Both the position numbers and the translations under genes were made by a program. A DNA stretch of 59,325 nt from CAZGAQ01 sp964523405 (GTDB taxonomy: Bacteria > Planctomycetota > Phycisphaerae > UBA1845 > Fen-1342): positions 1 through 59,325 of the forward strand of contig CAZGAQ010000034.1 in assembly GCA_964523405.1 (NCBI GenBank), written 5' to 3'. The notes beneath the pieces are model-generated. The model saw only the letters and a program-made list of their open reading frames with translations. It searched no databases and had not been told where the DNA came from. This document shows positions 43,001 through 54,200 of this stretch, one piece after another; the stretch's first letter is position 1; every line of letters begins with the position of its first letter.

Positions 43001-46000
43001 AGTCCCAGGGTGGCGATGTCATTCCGTTGCGGTTCCCCGACCGGTGCAGCACCACGGAGGCGGTCTGCACGGCCGATGCGGAGTGCGGGAGCGGGACCTG
43101 CGTGGCGACGGACAGCGGCAATCTCTACCGGGGACGACATGATGACCGGGCGCGCCTGTATTGGCGGGGCTACGACCCGGCGAGCTACGTGCCAAATCAG
43201 TCCGACGGCAACAACGGCTACGAAGTCATCACCAACCAGGACGCGCACGACTGGACCGATCTGATGACGCTCTGCTGGGCGCTGGATGCCAGCACCACGC
43301 CGAACTCGGTCTACGAGCAATCGGTCGAAGCAGTCGTGGACTACGTGCAGTGGGCCCGGTGGTTTGCCATCCACAACTTGCTGGTGAATCTCGAAGGCGG
43401 GTTGTATCGGGACACCGGCGACGACTACTACCTGTATTTTCCCGGGCCGAGCACGCCGGCCCAGTTCCCGCTCGTGACCGGCGATGTCGCGCGCCTCGGT
43501 CACTACCATGCCCGGCTGCTGAGTTGGGACATGGACGCCATCTGGGGCGGCAACGACTCCACGACGCAGGAGACAATCTGGCGCACGACCGTGGCCAACC
43601 CGCAACGGTTTCTGCGATCGAACGAGTTTGCCGGCGTGTTCGTGGACGCGCTGTGTGATCTGCTGGAGACGGACTTCACCACGGACAAGTGGTATCCGCG
43701 GATTGATGCCATTCCGGATTCGGTGATGACCCAAGAAATCCCGCGCTACGGCCACACTAAGCAGACGTTCAAGAACTTCATCGACGCCCGCCGTACGTAC
43801 GTCAACAACGAGATCAAGCGACAGGTGACGATCACCGGCGTGCCGGCCAGCCCCTACACGAGCACCAACCCCGTCATCACGCTGAGCGGACAACTGGACC
43901 AGCGCAATACGCGCTGGGTGCGAGTCAACGGGCAGCCGGCGGACGCTTTCAGCGTCTACGGCGCGACCTGGTCGAAGCAAATCACGCTGTCCCGGGGAAC
44001 GAACTACATCCTGGTGCAGTGCCTGGACCGCAACGGACAGGAAGTCAATCGGGCGACGGCCTCCGTGCGCTATGACCCGCCACCCGCGAGCATTCGGCTG
44101 ACGATGCCGACGCGGATGGTCAACACGAAGACGCTGACGCTGAAGGCCGAGTTGCTCGACACGTTTGGCAACGTCGACTGGCGGATCTGGAACAAGCTCG
44201 GCACGGTGTCCGTCACGCGCGACGGGGTGGCCGTGCCCTCCTCGGTAAACGTCTTCGAAACCTACCCGTACGGGGCTGGGGCCACGACGCCGGCGGACTC
44301 GATCCGCTGCTACAACGGCATCGGCAGCGTCTCGCTCGTGCTGGACAACGGGGCCGCCGAGCCAGCGGGTGACGTCCAGGTGACAGTCACCGTGGACGGC
44401 CGCGCCGCGAGCCAGACGGTGACGGTGCTGGATGCGGCCACACCGGGGCTGTTTCAGACTCTGTCCGACCCGCTGTCGGGTGGCGACCTGACGTGGGAGC
44501 CGGCGGACGGCGTCATTCACCTGACGGGGAATGTGACGGTGCCCGCTGGGCAGACCCTGTCGATTCTGCCGGGCACGCTGATCATGGTGGATTCCGGTCC
44601 CAGCGGGGACGGCACGCGGATCTACGCGAACGGCGCGACTATTCATGCACTCGGCACGCAGGCCGAGCCGATTCTGTTCTTCCCGACGGTTGGCCTGACG
44701 GCCATGGTGCTCCCGCAGACCGTGCAGAACAATCCGCCGTCCTGGGGCGGGATCAGCCTGCAGGGCACCGGGGCCTCGACATTCACCTATGTCTTCCTGA
44801 CTGGTGCGGGCAATGGCTCGGTGAGCGGTCACCCGCGTCCGGCGGTCGTTCGGCTGGAGGGGAGCCACGCGCTGACGGCGACGGACTGTGTGTTTGCGGA
44901 CGCGCCCGGCAAGATCATGCATGGAATTGGGAGCGGTGTGTACACGTTCCGACGCTGCCTTTTCTCACGAAACGGGATCGGCGGCGAGTTCCTGACGAGT
45001 GCCGGCCTGACGATCGAGGACACGTGGTTCACGCGCATCGGCCGGGCGCAGGAAGGCGCCGAATGTGACGGCGACATCCTGCACATTGATTTCGCGGGCA
45101 CGTCGATCATCCGCCGGTGCATCATGACCGACGGCGGCGATGACGTGGTGGATCACAGCGGTACGGCGACTCCCACGATCGAGAACTGCATCGTCTACGA
45201 TATCGACGACAAGGTTGTCAGCATTGGCGGTGCGGGCACGATCACGATCATCAACTCCCTGCTGCTCAGCGCCCCGGGCGGGGTGCGCTGCGCCAACATG
45301 CCGGCCTACCTGGACCATGTCACGGTGGGACCCGGCACGAATGTCAATGGTCAGGCAAGCACCAGCAATATTCAGGAGTGCATCTTCTGGCCCAGCAGCG
45401 CGAATACGTGCACCGGCAACGTGGACTACTGCGACGTCTACAGCGGCCTGGGCTGCGGAGACGGGAACATCTCCGTAGATCCGAACTTCGTGGATCCGAA
45501 CTACTACGACTATAACCCGCGTCTGGGGTCACCTGTGCTGACCGCCGGGCCCACCGGCGGCAGGATCGGCTGGCTGGGCTTCCCGACGGCGGACACGTGT
45601 CTTACGAGCGCGGATTGCGAAGACGGCAACCCCTGCACACTGGACACGTGTGCCAACGGTGTGTGCGCGCATGCGGCGATCGCGGGTTGCTGCATCGCCA
45701 ACAGCGATTGTGACGACGGCTTGTACTGCAACGGCGTCGAGACCTGCGGGTCGGCGAACATGTGTCTGAGCGGCACGCCGGTGAACTGCGGCAGCCAGCA
45801 CTGCGACGAAAGCACCGATAGCTGTGTCGATTGTTTGAGCGATGCGCATTGCGACGACGGCAACCCCTGTACGGTCGATACGTGCAACGGCGGCGACTGC
45901 GTCTACGCCGCGGCGAACTGCAACGACGGCAACGCCTGCACGGACGACAGTTGCGACCCCGCCACGGGGTGCGTCCATGCCAACAACACGGCGCCGTGTG

Positions 46001-48183
46001 ACGACGGCAACCTGTGCACGGAGAATGACACGTGCGCGGGTGGCATGTGCGCCGGCACGCTGCAGCCGTGCTACGGCGGGCAGACCTGCGACCCGGCGGA
46101 CGGGCTGTGCAAGGATACCCCACAAACGGTCACGTTCCAGCAGGGGATAAGCGGGTACACCGGCACGGTCGACACGTACATCGACACCGCCCTGGGCTCG
46201 CAGGCCAACGTGACGCCGATTGTCGTGGACAATCTCCCGGTCGAGCAGATTCTGATCCGGTTTGACGGGATCTTCGGGACCGGCGCGACCCAGATTCCCC
46301 CCGGTGCCACGATCGTCTCGGCGACGCTGACGCTGTGGGTCGGTACGGGTTCGAACGACCAGAGTGCGAACGCCGTGCGCTTCCACCGGCTGCTGCACGC
46401 CTGGAATGCCACCGATGTCTGGGCCGCCTACGGCGTCGCGCCCTGGAACGCGGACGGCGGCATCCAGGCCGACGGCGTGGATGCGGTCAGTACGGCCGAC
46501 GCGACCGCGACGATGCCGACCGCCAATCTGGCGTACCCGATCGACGTCAAGACGAGCCTTCAGGCCTGGGCGGCCGATCCGTCCACCCACTTCGGGTGGG
46601 CGATTCTCCCGACGGGGTCGGACGGGCTGCGGCTGGTGTCTGCGGAAGGTCCCGTGGCGAACCGGCCGTCGTTGAGTGTCACGTACATGGCGCCTGTCAG
46701 CAGTTGCACGATCGATGCAGACTGCAACGACGGCAATCCGTGCACCAACGACACGTGCGTGGATCACGCTTGCGTGCACTCCAACCGCGCGGATGGCGCG
46801 GCCTGCTCAGACGGTGTGTTCTGCAATGGAGCGGAAACGTGTCAGGCTGGCGACTGTGTCGACGGTCCTGATCCGTGTCCGGCCGGGTACTGTGACGAAG
46901 CGGGGCAGGGCTGCTGGGCCTGCATTGCCGACAGTGAATGTGCGGACAGCGACCCCTGCACGAGCGATCGGTGCGAAGGCCACGTCTGCGTGCATCCGCT
47001 GGCGGCGGATGGGACCGCGTGCGGGGATGGCGTGTTCTGCAACGGAGCCGAAACCTGCCAGGCAGGTGTTTGCACGGCCGGCAGCGATCCGTGCCCGCTC
47101 GGCACGCTGTGTAATGAAGCGGGGCAGACGTGTGACGCGATTCAACCGCCGACGGTCGTGGCGGTGGGGTCGCGCTACCTCGCGCTGACGCCGCCGCCGG
47201 GCCTGAATGCGGTGGCGCTGCAGGTGGCGGGCGCCGCCGTCCCGTGCCTGCCGCGGTACGTGGGGGCGGCGGGCGAGCTGGTGACAACGCCGGTATACCG
47301 GAGCTCCGCGGAGTGGGGCACGGTGTACGTGGGCGCGCGCGAGCTCATCCCGCAGACGCTCTATCAGGTGCGTACGCGGGTTGGCGCGAGCGAGCCGCCG
47401 AATCTCTCGCTGCCGGCGTCCGCGACCACGTGGCGCTGGGGTGACACCGATGGCAACGCCGTCGTGACCGTGCTGGATGTCCTGTGCGTCCTGGACGGGT
47501 TCCAGGACCGGTTCGGCACGTGCACGCTGTATGGGGATGACCTGCGCGGAGATATTCCAGATCGCCAGATCGACGTGACGGATATCCAAGCCGTGCTCGA
47601 CGGCTTCAGCGGGCGTCCGTATCCGGGAATGCCGTGCCCGGCGCGCAGTGCGCCGGTCCGCGACGGCGGAGGCACCGTGGTATTGACCATTGTGCCGCGC
47701 GAAGAGGCCATCGCACTGGACGGGCACGTGGTGGTCGATGTGTTTGCCGATGCGGCCACCGACCTGCGCGGTTACCAGTTGGCGCTGGTGCCCACGTTGG
47801 TGGAAGTGCAAGTTCCGAGCAAGCCGCCGCGACGGCGCGTGCGACCGACGGATCTGCCGGAGCCCCCGCCGGCGACCCTGCAGGTGGAGATGCTGGCGAT
47901 TGACACCGCCCGTGCCGACTACGTCTTCAGCGGGCTGCAGGCTTTCCACGCGGTGGATGCGGGGCGCGCACGACTGGCGAATGCGGCGCTGGAGCAGGGT
48001 GTGGCGGTGACGCAGCCCCGCTATCTGGCCAGCTTCGAGTGGCGCGCCGGCGGTGTGGCCAACGCTGTCTGGGAGCTGAATGTACGGCTCGACCAGACGA
48101 TCGCGCTGGATACGGTGGGTGAGCGGCTCACGATTGCGGCGACCCCGGCGGTCATTCACGTCCTGGCCGTGGCGCCGAACTGA
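40036..48183 (+). CDS. Giant exported protein: 3 LTD, CotH-like, beta-helix, DNRLRE, dockerin-like
   Basis: 2715 residues from the ATG at 40036 (GGGAG about 9 bases upstream; signal peptide 'VAAGWAVAVMCGVSAAQS'). Domains in order: LTD at about 20, 295 and 553 ('VINEIHYHPxD' each time), with Ig-like SbsA-type domains after the first two. Then come a CotH-like domain (about 830-1260, 'LLSWDMDAIWGGND'), an Ig-like pair, a right-handed beta-helix (about 1490-1830) and Cys-rich 'NPCTxDTC' modules (about 1855-2025). A DNRLRE domain (about 2030-2218), more Cys-rich modules, a dockerin-like segment (about 2468-2535, 'WGDTDGNAVVTVLDVLCVLD') and a cohesin-like C-terminus follow. The CotH-like domain keeps the acidic motif, but the lysine-rich segment of the minus-strand homologue is replaced by 'SLWQHPHSFHID', so kinase activity is doubtful. 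Probably a surface adhesin or scaffold. Confidence 0.88.
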   Translation: MQAARVAAGWAVAVMCGVSAAQSIVINEIHYHPSNSAVQPGENAEDLQFIELCNIGSGTVDLSGWHLADAVQCTIPAGTQLSAGAYLLTAANPTFLRAKVGTIPTEVQIIAWDAGADLPNGGGVVQLLDSVATVIDAVTYDDAFPWPVEADGFGPTLELVNPKYDNAVGTVWRASPVTDGSPGTVNGAWTDSPIVLSEAPVRRAVIATLPNVAVTFAEPVQNVVASNLTVNSSLATSVACATCSGGVGAGPYVFSGFAAPGTSPISVALAPGAIQDLAGHAFAGDNWLYAFQTPAVVINEIHYHPVDAHPNAEFIELYNAEAAPIDISGWKLYEFASPGYTFPQGTSLPAGGCVVVAKDPNVLYAATGVTTIHSWGAGDSLSNSGEPIRLDNAQGIMVDRVEYDDAAPWPLTPDGGGPSLELINPAFDNAQGNAWHASLQPEGTPGAANSVWSNAPRVISEAPGRSGAVEFLTSITVVFNTPVSGVDANDLLVAGSPATTVAPAAGPADTYTFSGFAAPPTGAVTITLSSGGIEDALGHPFQGDTWTVSVGQVIVINEIHYHPADPNGTAEFLELYNAGSNSVDLSGWAMSDGVTLDFPAGTSMGPGQYLVLAGEPATLASLNIPCPVLAWVGDTRLSNGGERVAIVDAAGDLIDAVEYSDGGQWPAQADGHGPSLELINPHLPNQYGSAWKASTAAYGTPGAANSRYQAAPPPIISGVIHDPPIPAPLQDVRITAMVIDDQPDPNVTLYYRADQDPTSAYTAVPMYDDGFHGDGAAGDLQYGAIVPGLADGQRLDFTIRATDGTSTTAAPPGHDTLNAGEFPAQTYLCKFQTPPYYYTEFPTYHLITTQHTRNVQENHSLPTVQFESPYDATFIRCSQTGQCEVFYNVMEHYRGASSLWQHPHSFHIDFNDDQPLQSEMGFKLTRLLLMSQRLVKSHLGHRFFREAFDGDILAPRTQFVRFNTCPLSGGGVQDFIYINIERMDDDFLQSQGGDVIPLRFPDRCSTTEAVCTADAECGSGTCVATDSGNLYRGRHDDRARLYWRGYDPASYVPNQSDGNNGYEVITNQDAHDWTDLMTLCWALDASTTPNSVYEQSVEAVVDYVQWARWFAIHNLLVNLEGGLYRDTGDDYYLYFPGPSTPAQFPLVTGDVARLGHYHARLLSWDMDAIWGGNDSTTQETIWRTTVANPQRFLRSNEFAGVFVDALCDLLETDFTTDKWYPRIDAIPDSVMTQEIPRYGHTKQTFKNFIDARRTYVNNEIKRQVTITGVPASPYTSTNPVITLSGQLDQRNTRWVRVNGQPADAFSVYGATWSKQITLSRGTNYILVQCLDRNGQEVNRATASVRYDPPPASIRLTMPTRMVNTKTLTLKAELLDTFGNVDWRIWNKLGTVSVTRDGVAVPSSVNVFETYPYGAGATTPADSIRCYNGIGSVSLVLDNGAAEPAGDVQVTVTVDGRAASQTVTVLDAATPGLFQTLSDPLSGGDLTWEPADGVIHLTGNVTVPAGQTLSILPGTLIMVDSGPSGDGTRIYANGATIHALGTQAEPILFFPTVGLTAMVLPQTVQNNPPSWGGISLQGTGASTFTYVFLTGAGNGSVSGHPRPAVVRLEGSHALTATDCVFADAPGKIMHGIGSGVYTFRRCLFSRNGIGGEFLTSAGLTIEDTWFTRIGRAQEGAECDGDILHIDFAGTSIIRRCIMTDGGDDVVDHSGTATPTIENCIVYDIDDKVVSIGGAGTITIINSLLLSAPGGVRCANMPAYLDHVTVGPGTNVNGQASTSNIQECIFWPSSANTCTGNVDYCDVYSGLGCGDGNISVDPNFVDPNYYDYNPRLGSPVLTAGPTGGRIGWLGFPTADTCLTSADCEDGNPCTLDTCANGVCAHAAIAGCCIANSDCDDGLYCNGVETCGSANMCLSGTPVNCGSQHCDESTDSCVDCLSDAHCDDGNPCTVDTCNGGDCVYAAANCNDGNACTDDSCDPATGCVHANNTAPCDDGNLCTENDTCAGGMCAGTLQPCYGGQTCDPADGLCKDTPQTVTFQQGISGYTGTVDTYIDTALGSQANVTPIVVDNLPVEQILIRFDGIFGTGATQIPPGATIVSATLTLWVGTGSNDQSANAVRFHRLLHAWNATDVWAAYGVAPWNADGGIQADGVDAVSTADATATMPTANLAYPIDVKTSLQAWAADPSTHFGWAILPTGSDGLRLVSAEGPVANRPSLSVTYMAPVSSCTIDADCNDGNPCTNDTCVDHACVHSNRADGAACSDGVFCNGAETCQAGDCVDGPDPCPAGYCDEAGQGCWACIADSECADSDPCTSDRCEGHVCVHPLAADGTACGDGVFCNGAETCQAGVCTAGSDPCPLGTLCNEAGQTCDAIQPPTVVAVGSRYLALTPPPGLNAVALQVAGAAVPCLPRYVGAAGELVTTPVYRSSAEWGTVYVGARELIPQTLYQVRTRVGASEPPNLSLPASATTWRWGDTDGNAVVTVLDVLCVLDGFQDRFGTCTLYGDDLRGDIPDRQIDVTDIQAVLDGFSGRPYPGMPCPARSAPVRDGGGTVVLTIVPREEAIALDGHVVVDVFADAATDLRGYQLALVPTLVEVQVPSKPPRRRVRPTDLPEPPPATLQVEMLAIDTARADYVFSGLQAFHAVDAGRARLANAALEQGVAVTQPRYLASFEWRAGGVANAVWELNVRLDQTIALDTVGERLTIAATPAVIHVLAVAPN

Positions 48184-48296
48184 CGACGGTTTCGAGCGAG
48201 AGTCAGGAAAAAGGGTCCGTGGCTATGAGAGCCTCCGTCACGCGAGTTGCGGGCGTGGTCGTGGCCATTGTCCGCCCGGGGAGAGGAGCGACACCG

Positions 48297-51200
48297 ATGC
48301 AGCGCATGTGCCAATTGTGCCTATTGGCGGCCATGGTTTGGGCGAGTCCGGTGTGGGCCGACACGCTGACGTTTCAGCAAGGCGTCAATGGCTACACCGG
48401 GGCAGTAGATACCTACATTGACAGCACGCTCGGCTCACAGGCCGGCACAACGCCCATGGTCGTCGACGGCGATCCGGCTGAGCACGTGTTGGTGCGCTTC
48501 GACGGAATCTTCGGGACCGGCGCGAGCCAAATCCCGACGGGGGCATCCATCATTTCGGCGACACTGACGCTGTGGGTTGGCTCGGGCACGAATGACCAGA
48601 GTGCGAACCCGGTCAACTTCCATCGGCTTCTGCACGCCTGGAATGCCACCGATGTATGGGCTGCATATGGCGTGTCACCCTGGAATGGGTCTGGCGGTGT
48701 GCAAGCGGACGGCGTGGATGCGGTGTCCGTAGCCGAGGCGACAAGCACGATGAGCACTGCCAACCAGGCGTACACAGTCACGGTCACAGCCAGCCTGCAA
48801 GCCTGGCTCGCGGCCCCCGCGAGCAATTTCGGGTGGGTGATCCTGCCGACGGGGACAGATGGTCTACGGCTGGTGTCCTCCGAGGGCACGACGGCGAATC
48901 GGCCGCTCCTGACGGTGACGTTCACGCCGCCGTGTGATGGCCCGGAAGACTGCAGCGACGGGGACCTCTGCACCACGGACACGTGCGAGGTGGGCCAGTG
49001 CCAGCATACGGCCGTGTCCTGCCCGAGCGGACAGGTGTGCGATCCGGGCACAGGGCTCTGCACCGCGGCGCCCGTGACGGCCACGTTCCAGGAGGGGGTC
49101 AACGGGTATGCCGGGACGCAGGATGCGCACATTCAGGAGAACGCACCGACTACCAACTACGGCGGCGCGGTGACGGTCAAGTGGGACACGGATGAGCCGT
49201 CCAGCAGTGCCAAGTACTCCTATGGGCTACTGCGCTTTGACAGTGTATTCGGGAGCGGTGCGGGACAGGTCCCCGCGGGCGTCACGATCAACTCGGCCAC
49301 GTTGACGCTGTACATCACGAACATCATCGCCGACGCGGAGGCTGCGGCGAGCGTCAATGAAGTGGCGGTGGACTGGACCGAGTCGGCCGTGACCTGGAGC
49401 AATTTCGGCGGCACGGCCGGTGTGCAGGCCGAGGATTACGGTACGTTTCTGGCGACAGTGCCACGGGGGCCCATCAACACGGCGGTCCACATTGACGTGA
49501 AGGCCAGCATCCAGGCGTGGGTCAACAACCCGGCGGGCAACCGGGGCTGGATCGTGCGGCCGGCCTCCACGGATGGCCAGGAGTGTGCCTCGAGCGAAGC
49601 GACGACGCAGGCGCAGCACCCGCTGCTGACCATCGTCTATGTTGCGGCGACGCCCTGCACGGATGCGCAGGACTGCAACGACGGCAATCCGTGCACGACG
49701 GACACGTGTGAGGACAACCTCTGCGTGCACACCAACAATACGGATGCCTGTGATGACGGCAATGCCTGCACGATCAATGATGCGTGCGTCAACGGGACCT
49801 GCAGCGGGACCGCCAAGAGCTGTCAGGCGGGACAGACGTGCGATCCGGCGACCGGCCAGTGCGTCGGTCCGCTGACCCTGATCGGCGTGAATGACACGGA
49901 GTGGCGTTACTTCAAGGGGACGGCAGAGCCGACGCCAGGGGATCAGACGGCGTGGACGCGCGTGGGCTTCAACCAGTCCGCCTGGGCCCAGGGCACCTCG
50001 AACGGCACATACGCCGGGTTCGGCTACGACTACTATGCGGAGACGAGTGGCACGAACGCCAACGGTGACTATGGGCCCTACGTCGGGACCGAGCTGAGCG
50101 ATATGCGCTACTGCACGCCGACCGCCCCGCCGCTGTGCAACAGCCCGGGGTACGCCAGCGTGTACCTCCGGCGGGAGTTCACACTACCGGATCCAGTATC
50201 GGTCACGGCGCTGACCGTCAAGCTCTATATCGATGACGGGTGCGTGGTCTACCTGAACGGCACGGAAGTGGCGCGCAGCACCTCGATGGGAGGGACAGTC
50301 GGAACCCCGCCGGCCTACAACGCGCTGGCGACCGGTGGGCCCGCGAGCGGCGACGTGCCCCCGGTCAACAACACGTTTGACCTGACCAGCCGCATCGGCC
50401 TGCTCGTGCCGGGCACGAATGTGCTGGCGATTCAGGCGCACAACGCGTCTCTCGACAGCCGCGACCTGCTGATTCTGGCGCAGCTGCAGGCGACGATGCC
50501 GGGCAATGCGGCGCCGAATCCGCCGGCGAATCCCGTGCCGCCGGATCTGGCCACGGGCGTGTCCGCCAATCCGACGTTGAGCGTCACCGTCACGGATGCC
50601 GAGCTCGACCCGCTGGACGTGACTTTCTACGGGCGGGAGTCCGACGGCACCGGCGCCGCGGACTTCACCATCGTGCATGTCACGGACACGCAGTTCTATT
50701 CGGAAAGCAATCCGCAGGGCTACCAGACGATGATGCAGTGGGTGGCGGCCAATCGCGCCACGCACAACATCGTGTATCTCGGGCACACCGGGGACATCAC
50801 GAACGTCGGGACGGTCTCCTCCCAGTGGGTCAATGCCGACGCGGCGATGGATTTTCTGGAGAGCGAGAGCCTGACCGGGCTGACGGGTGGCCTGCCCTAC
50901 GGCATCCTGCCGGGCAACCACGATGGGGCGCCGGATGCGACGACGCTCTACAACAACTATTTCGGCGTCACGCGGTACTATGGCCGATCGTATTACGGCG
51001 GCCACTACTCGACGGACAATGACAACAATTACACGCTGTTCAGCAGCGGGGGAATGGACTTTATCGCGGTCAACCTCGAGATGCAGCCGTCGAGCGCCGT
51101 GCTGGCGTGGGCGGATGCGCTGCTGAAGACCTACAGTAACCGGCGGGCCATCGTTACCAGCCACTACATCATGGAGGTCGGGGAGCAGTCCGCGTTTGGG

Positions 51201-54200
51201 GCGCCGGGCCAGGCGATCTACGATACCTTGAAGAACAACGCCAATCTGTTCCTGATGCTGTGTGGGCACATGCACGGTGAGGGCAAGCGTTACGACGATT
51301 ACCAGGGGCGCCGCGTCTGGACGATGATCGCCGACTATCAGGAGGTGGACGGCGGCGTGGGTGGCTGGCTGCGCTTGCTGCGCTTCTCACCCACCAACAA
51401 CAAGATCTACGTGCAGACGTATTCACCCAAGACCGGCACTTACCGGACGGGGACCAGCAGTGCGTTCGAGCTCGACTACCCGATGGACGGTTCCGGACCA
51501 TTCACGGCCCTCGGCACGGTGTTGGACGTGCCCAGTGGGGATGTGGCCAGTGTGAACTGGCCCGGCCGCACGGTGGGGAAGACGTACCAGTGGTACGCGA
51601 CCGTGTCGGATGGCACGTCGGTCACGACCGGACCGATGTGGTCGTTCACCAGCGGGGGTAGCTGCACCGCCCCCGAGGACTGCAACGACGCGGATGTATG
51701 CACCATCGACGCGTGCATCGACGAGGTCTGCACGCACACGCCGATCGAGGGCTGCTGCCACAGCGATGGGGACTGCAGCGACGGCAATCCCTGTAACGGG
51801 ACCGAGACGTGTGTGGTCGGAGTCTGTCAGCCGGGCACGGCAGTGAACTGCGCGCATCTGGACACGGCGTGCACGGCGGGCGTGTGCGACCCCTATACCG
51901 GGGCGTGCACGAGCGAGGCGATCAACGAGGGGGGCAGCTGCGACGACGAGTTGGACTGCACGATTGACGACATGTGCGTCGCTGGCGTCTGTAGTGGCAC
52001 CGACAACTGCCCTGGCCAGACGGTCTGCAATCCGGCGACGAACGCGTGTGAACAACCCACGCCGACGCTGTCGTTCCAGGAGGGGGTCGACGGATACACG
52101 GGTACGGTGGACACGTACCTGCGGCAGCAGGAGCCGTCCCTCGCCCACGGTGCGCTCGACTGGATTGAGTGGGACGCCTCCGAAGGTACCAGCAACATGG
52201 AGACGGTGGGCCTGCTGCGCTTTGACAACATCTTCGGAGTGAACTACGGCCAGATTCCCGTCGGCGCAGAGGTGCTCGCGGCAACCGTAACGCTCAGCAT
52301 TCGCGACGCCGGCAATGCCGGGACGATGCGGCCGGTGCTGGTCACCTGGGATGAGTCCACGACCTATGACGGGTTTGGGGGCGATGCGGGCGTGCAGGCG
52401 GACGAATACGGTGCGGTGACCGGTTCGATGAGCGGGAGCGTCGGCTACCAGAGTGTCGACGTCACGGCGAACCTGCAGGCGTGGGCAGCGGACCCGGCTA
52501 CGAACCTGGGCTGGGTGATCCTGCACACCGGCTCGGCGGGTGTGGAGGCCTATTCCAGCGAGGCCGCCACGTCGACGGAGCGCCCGAAGCTGACGGTGAC
52601 GTATCGCGTGCAGTGCCACAGCGACGCGGAATGTGATGATGGCAACCTGTGCACGACGGACACGTGCATCGGGGGCGAATGCGCCTACGAGAATAACGCG
52701 CTGGATTGCAACGATGGGAATCCTTGCACCACCGGGGATGCCTGCAGCAACGGGAGTTGCCAAGGTTCCGCGATGGACTGCGGGACGGGCTACAGCTGCA
52801 ATCCCGCGACTGGTGGCTGCGAGCCGATCCTGGTAGCGGAAGCGCTGCCGATCGAAGTGGGCGACACCTGGCGTTACTTCAAGGGCAGCACGGCGCCGCC
52901 CGCAGACTGGACTGCGCTGCATTTTGATGATTCCGCGTGGCTCAGCGGGGCGAGCGGCTTCGGCTTTGGGACGGATTGCAGCGCCAGCCGGGGAACCATG
53001 CTGAGTGACATGCAGAACAGCTACGTGTCGATCTACACGCGCCGGCTCTTCCATGTGGACGATCCGGATCTGATCAGCCGCCTGATGCTGACCGTCGATT
53101 ACGACGACGCGTTTGTGGCGTACATCAATGAGACAGAAGTGGCGCGGCGGAACGTGGTGGGTACCCCGCCGGCCAACACGCAGTTGGCGACGGAGGACCA
53201 TGAGTGCTCCAGCTGTAACGGCACCTGCAATGCCGCGGAAGTGATCGACCTCAGTGAATATATCTCGCTCCTGAGGGACAACACGAACATCCTCGCGGTG
53301 CAGGGCCACAATCTGACGTCCGGCAGCAGCGACTTCACGTTGCTGGTCACGCTCGCGGCGACGATGGCCCCGGCCTGCCAGGAGGACAGCGAATGCGACG
53401 ACCACAACGCCTGCAACGGCGTCGAGACCTGTGTGCTGAATCAGTGCGTGCTGGGGACGGCACTAAACTGCGATGACGGCAACGCCTGCACGGATGACTC
53501 CTGTGATCCGCTGCTCGGGTGTGTGCACGACCCCAATGATGCGCACGCTTGCACCGACAATGACGATTGCACCACCGATGTGTGCGTCAATGGTACGTGC
53601 GTCGGGACGCCGATCAGTTGCGACGATGGGATCGCCTGCACGACGGATTCGTGCGTAACGGGCGGTGGTTGTCAGCACGCGGACGCCTGCCCGTCCGGCT
53701 ACGCCTGCAACCTGTCGCTGGGCGTCTGCGAGCAGCAGAACGTGCCGCAGACCGTGACCTTCCAGGATGGGAGCGCGGGGTACGCCGGAACCGTGGACAC
53801 GTACATTCATGAGGCTTCGCCCAGCACGAGCTATGGCACGTCGGCGACGCTGCGCTGGGACACCGAGGACCCGGCGCCCAGCCGGGTGTACACGCTGCTG
53901 CGCTTCGAGCATCTGTTCCGCACGGACGGTGGGCCCATCCCGGCCGGCGCGACGATCCTGTCCGCGACGCTCACCTACACGGTGGGGGGCGATAGCAATG
54001 CCGAGGGTGGCAACGGTGACCTGCGGGTCGCGCTGGTCGACTGGAGCGAAGCCACGGTCTACAACGACTTCGGCGGCGACGCGGGCGTGCAGGCCGACGA
54101 GTACGGTGGCACGAGCGTGGCTACGCTCACCGCTTCGCCGGCCGGGACGTATTCGGCCGCCGTGCTGGCCAGCCTGCAGGCATGGAGTGTCGACCCGGCG

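Noticed and set aside
40558..44922. A 1454-codon open frame on the minus strand opposite the LTD/CotH-like giant
   Set aside because: Arg/His/Pro/Val-rich product with no domain, a typical antisense artefact of high-GC coding sequence. The plus frame has clear LTD and CotH motifs.
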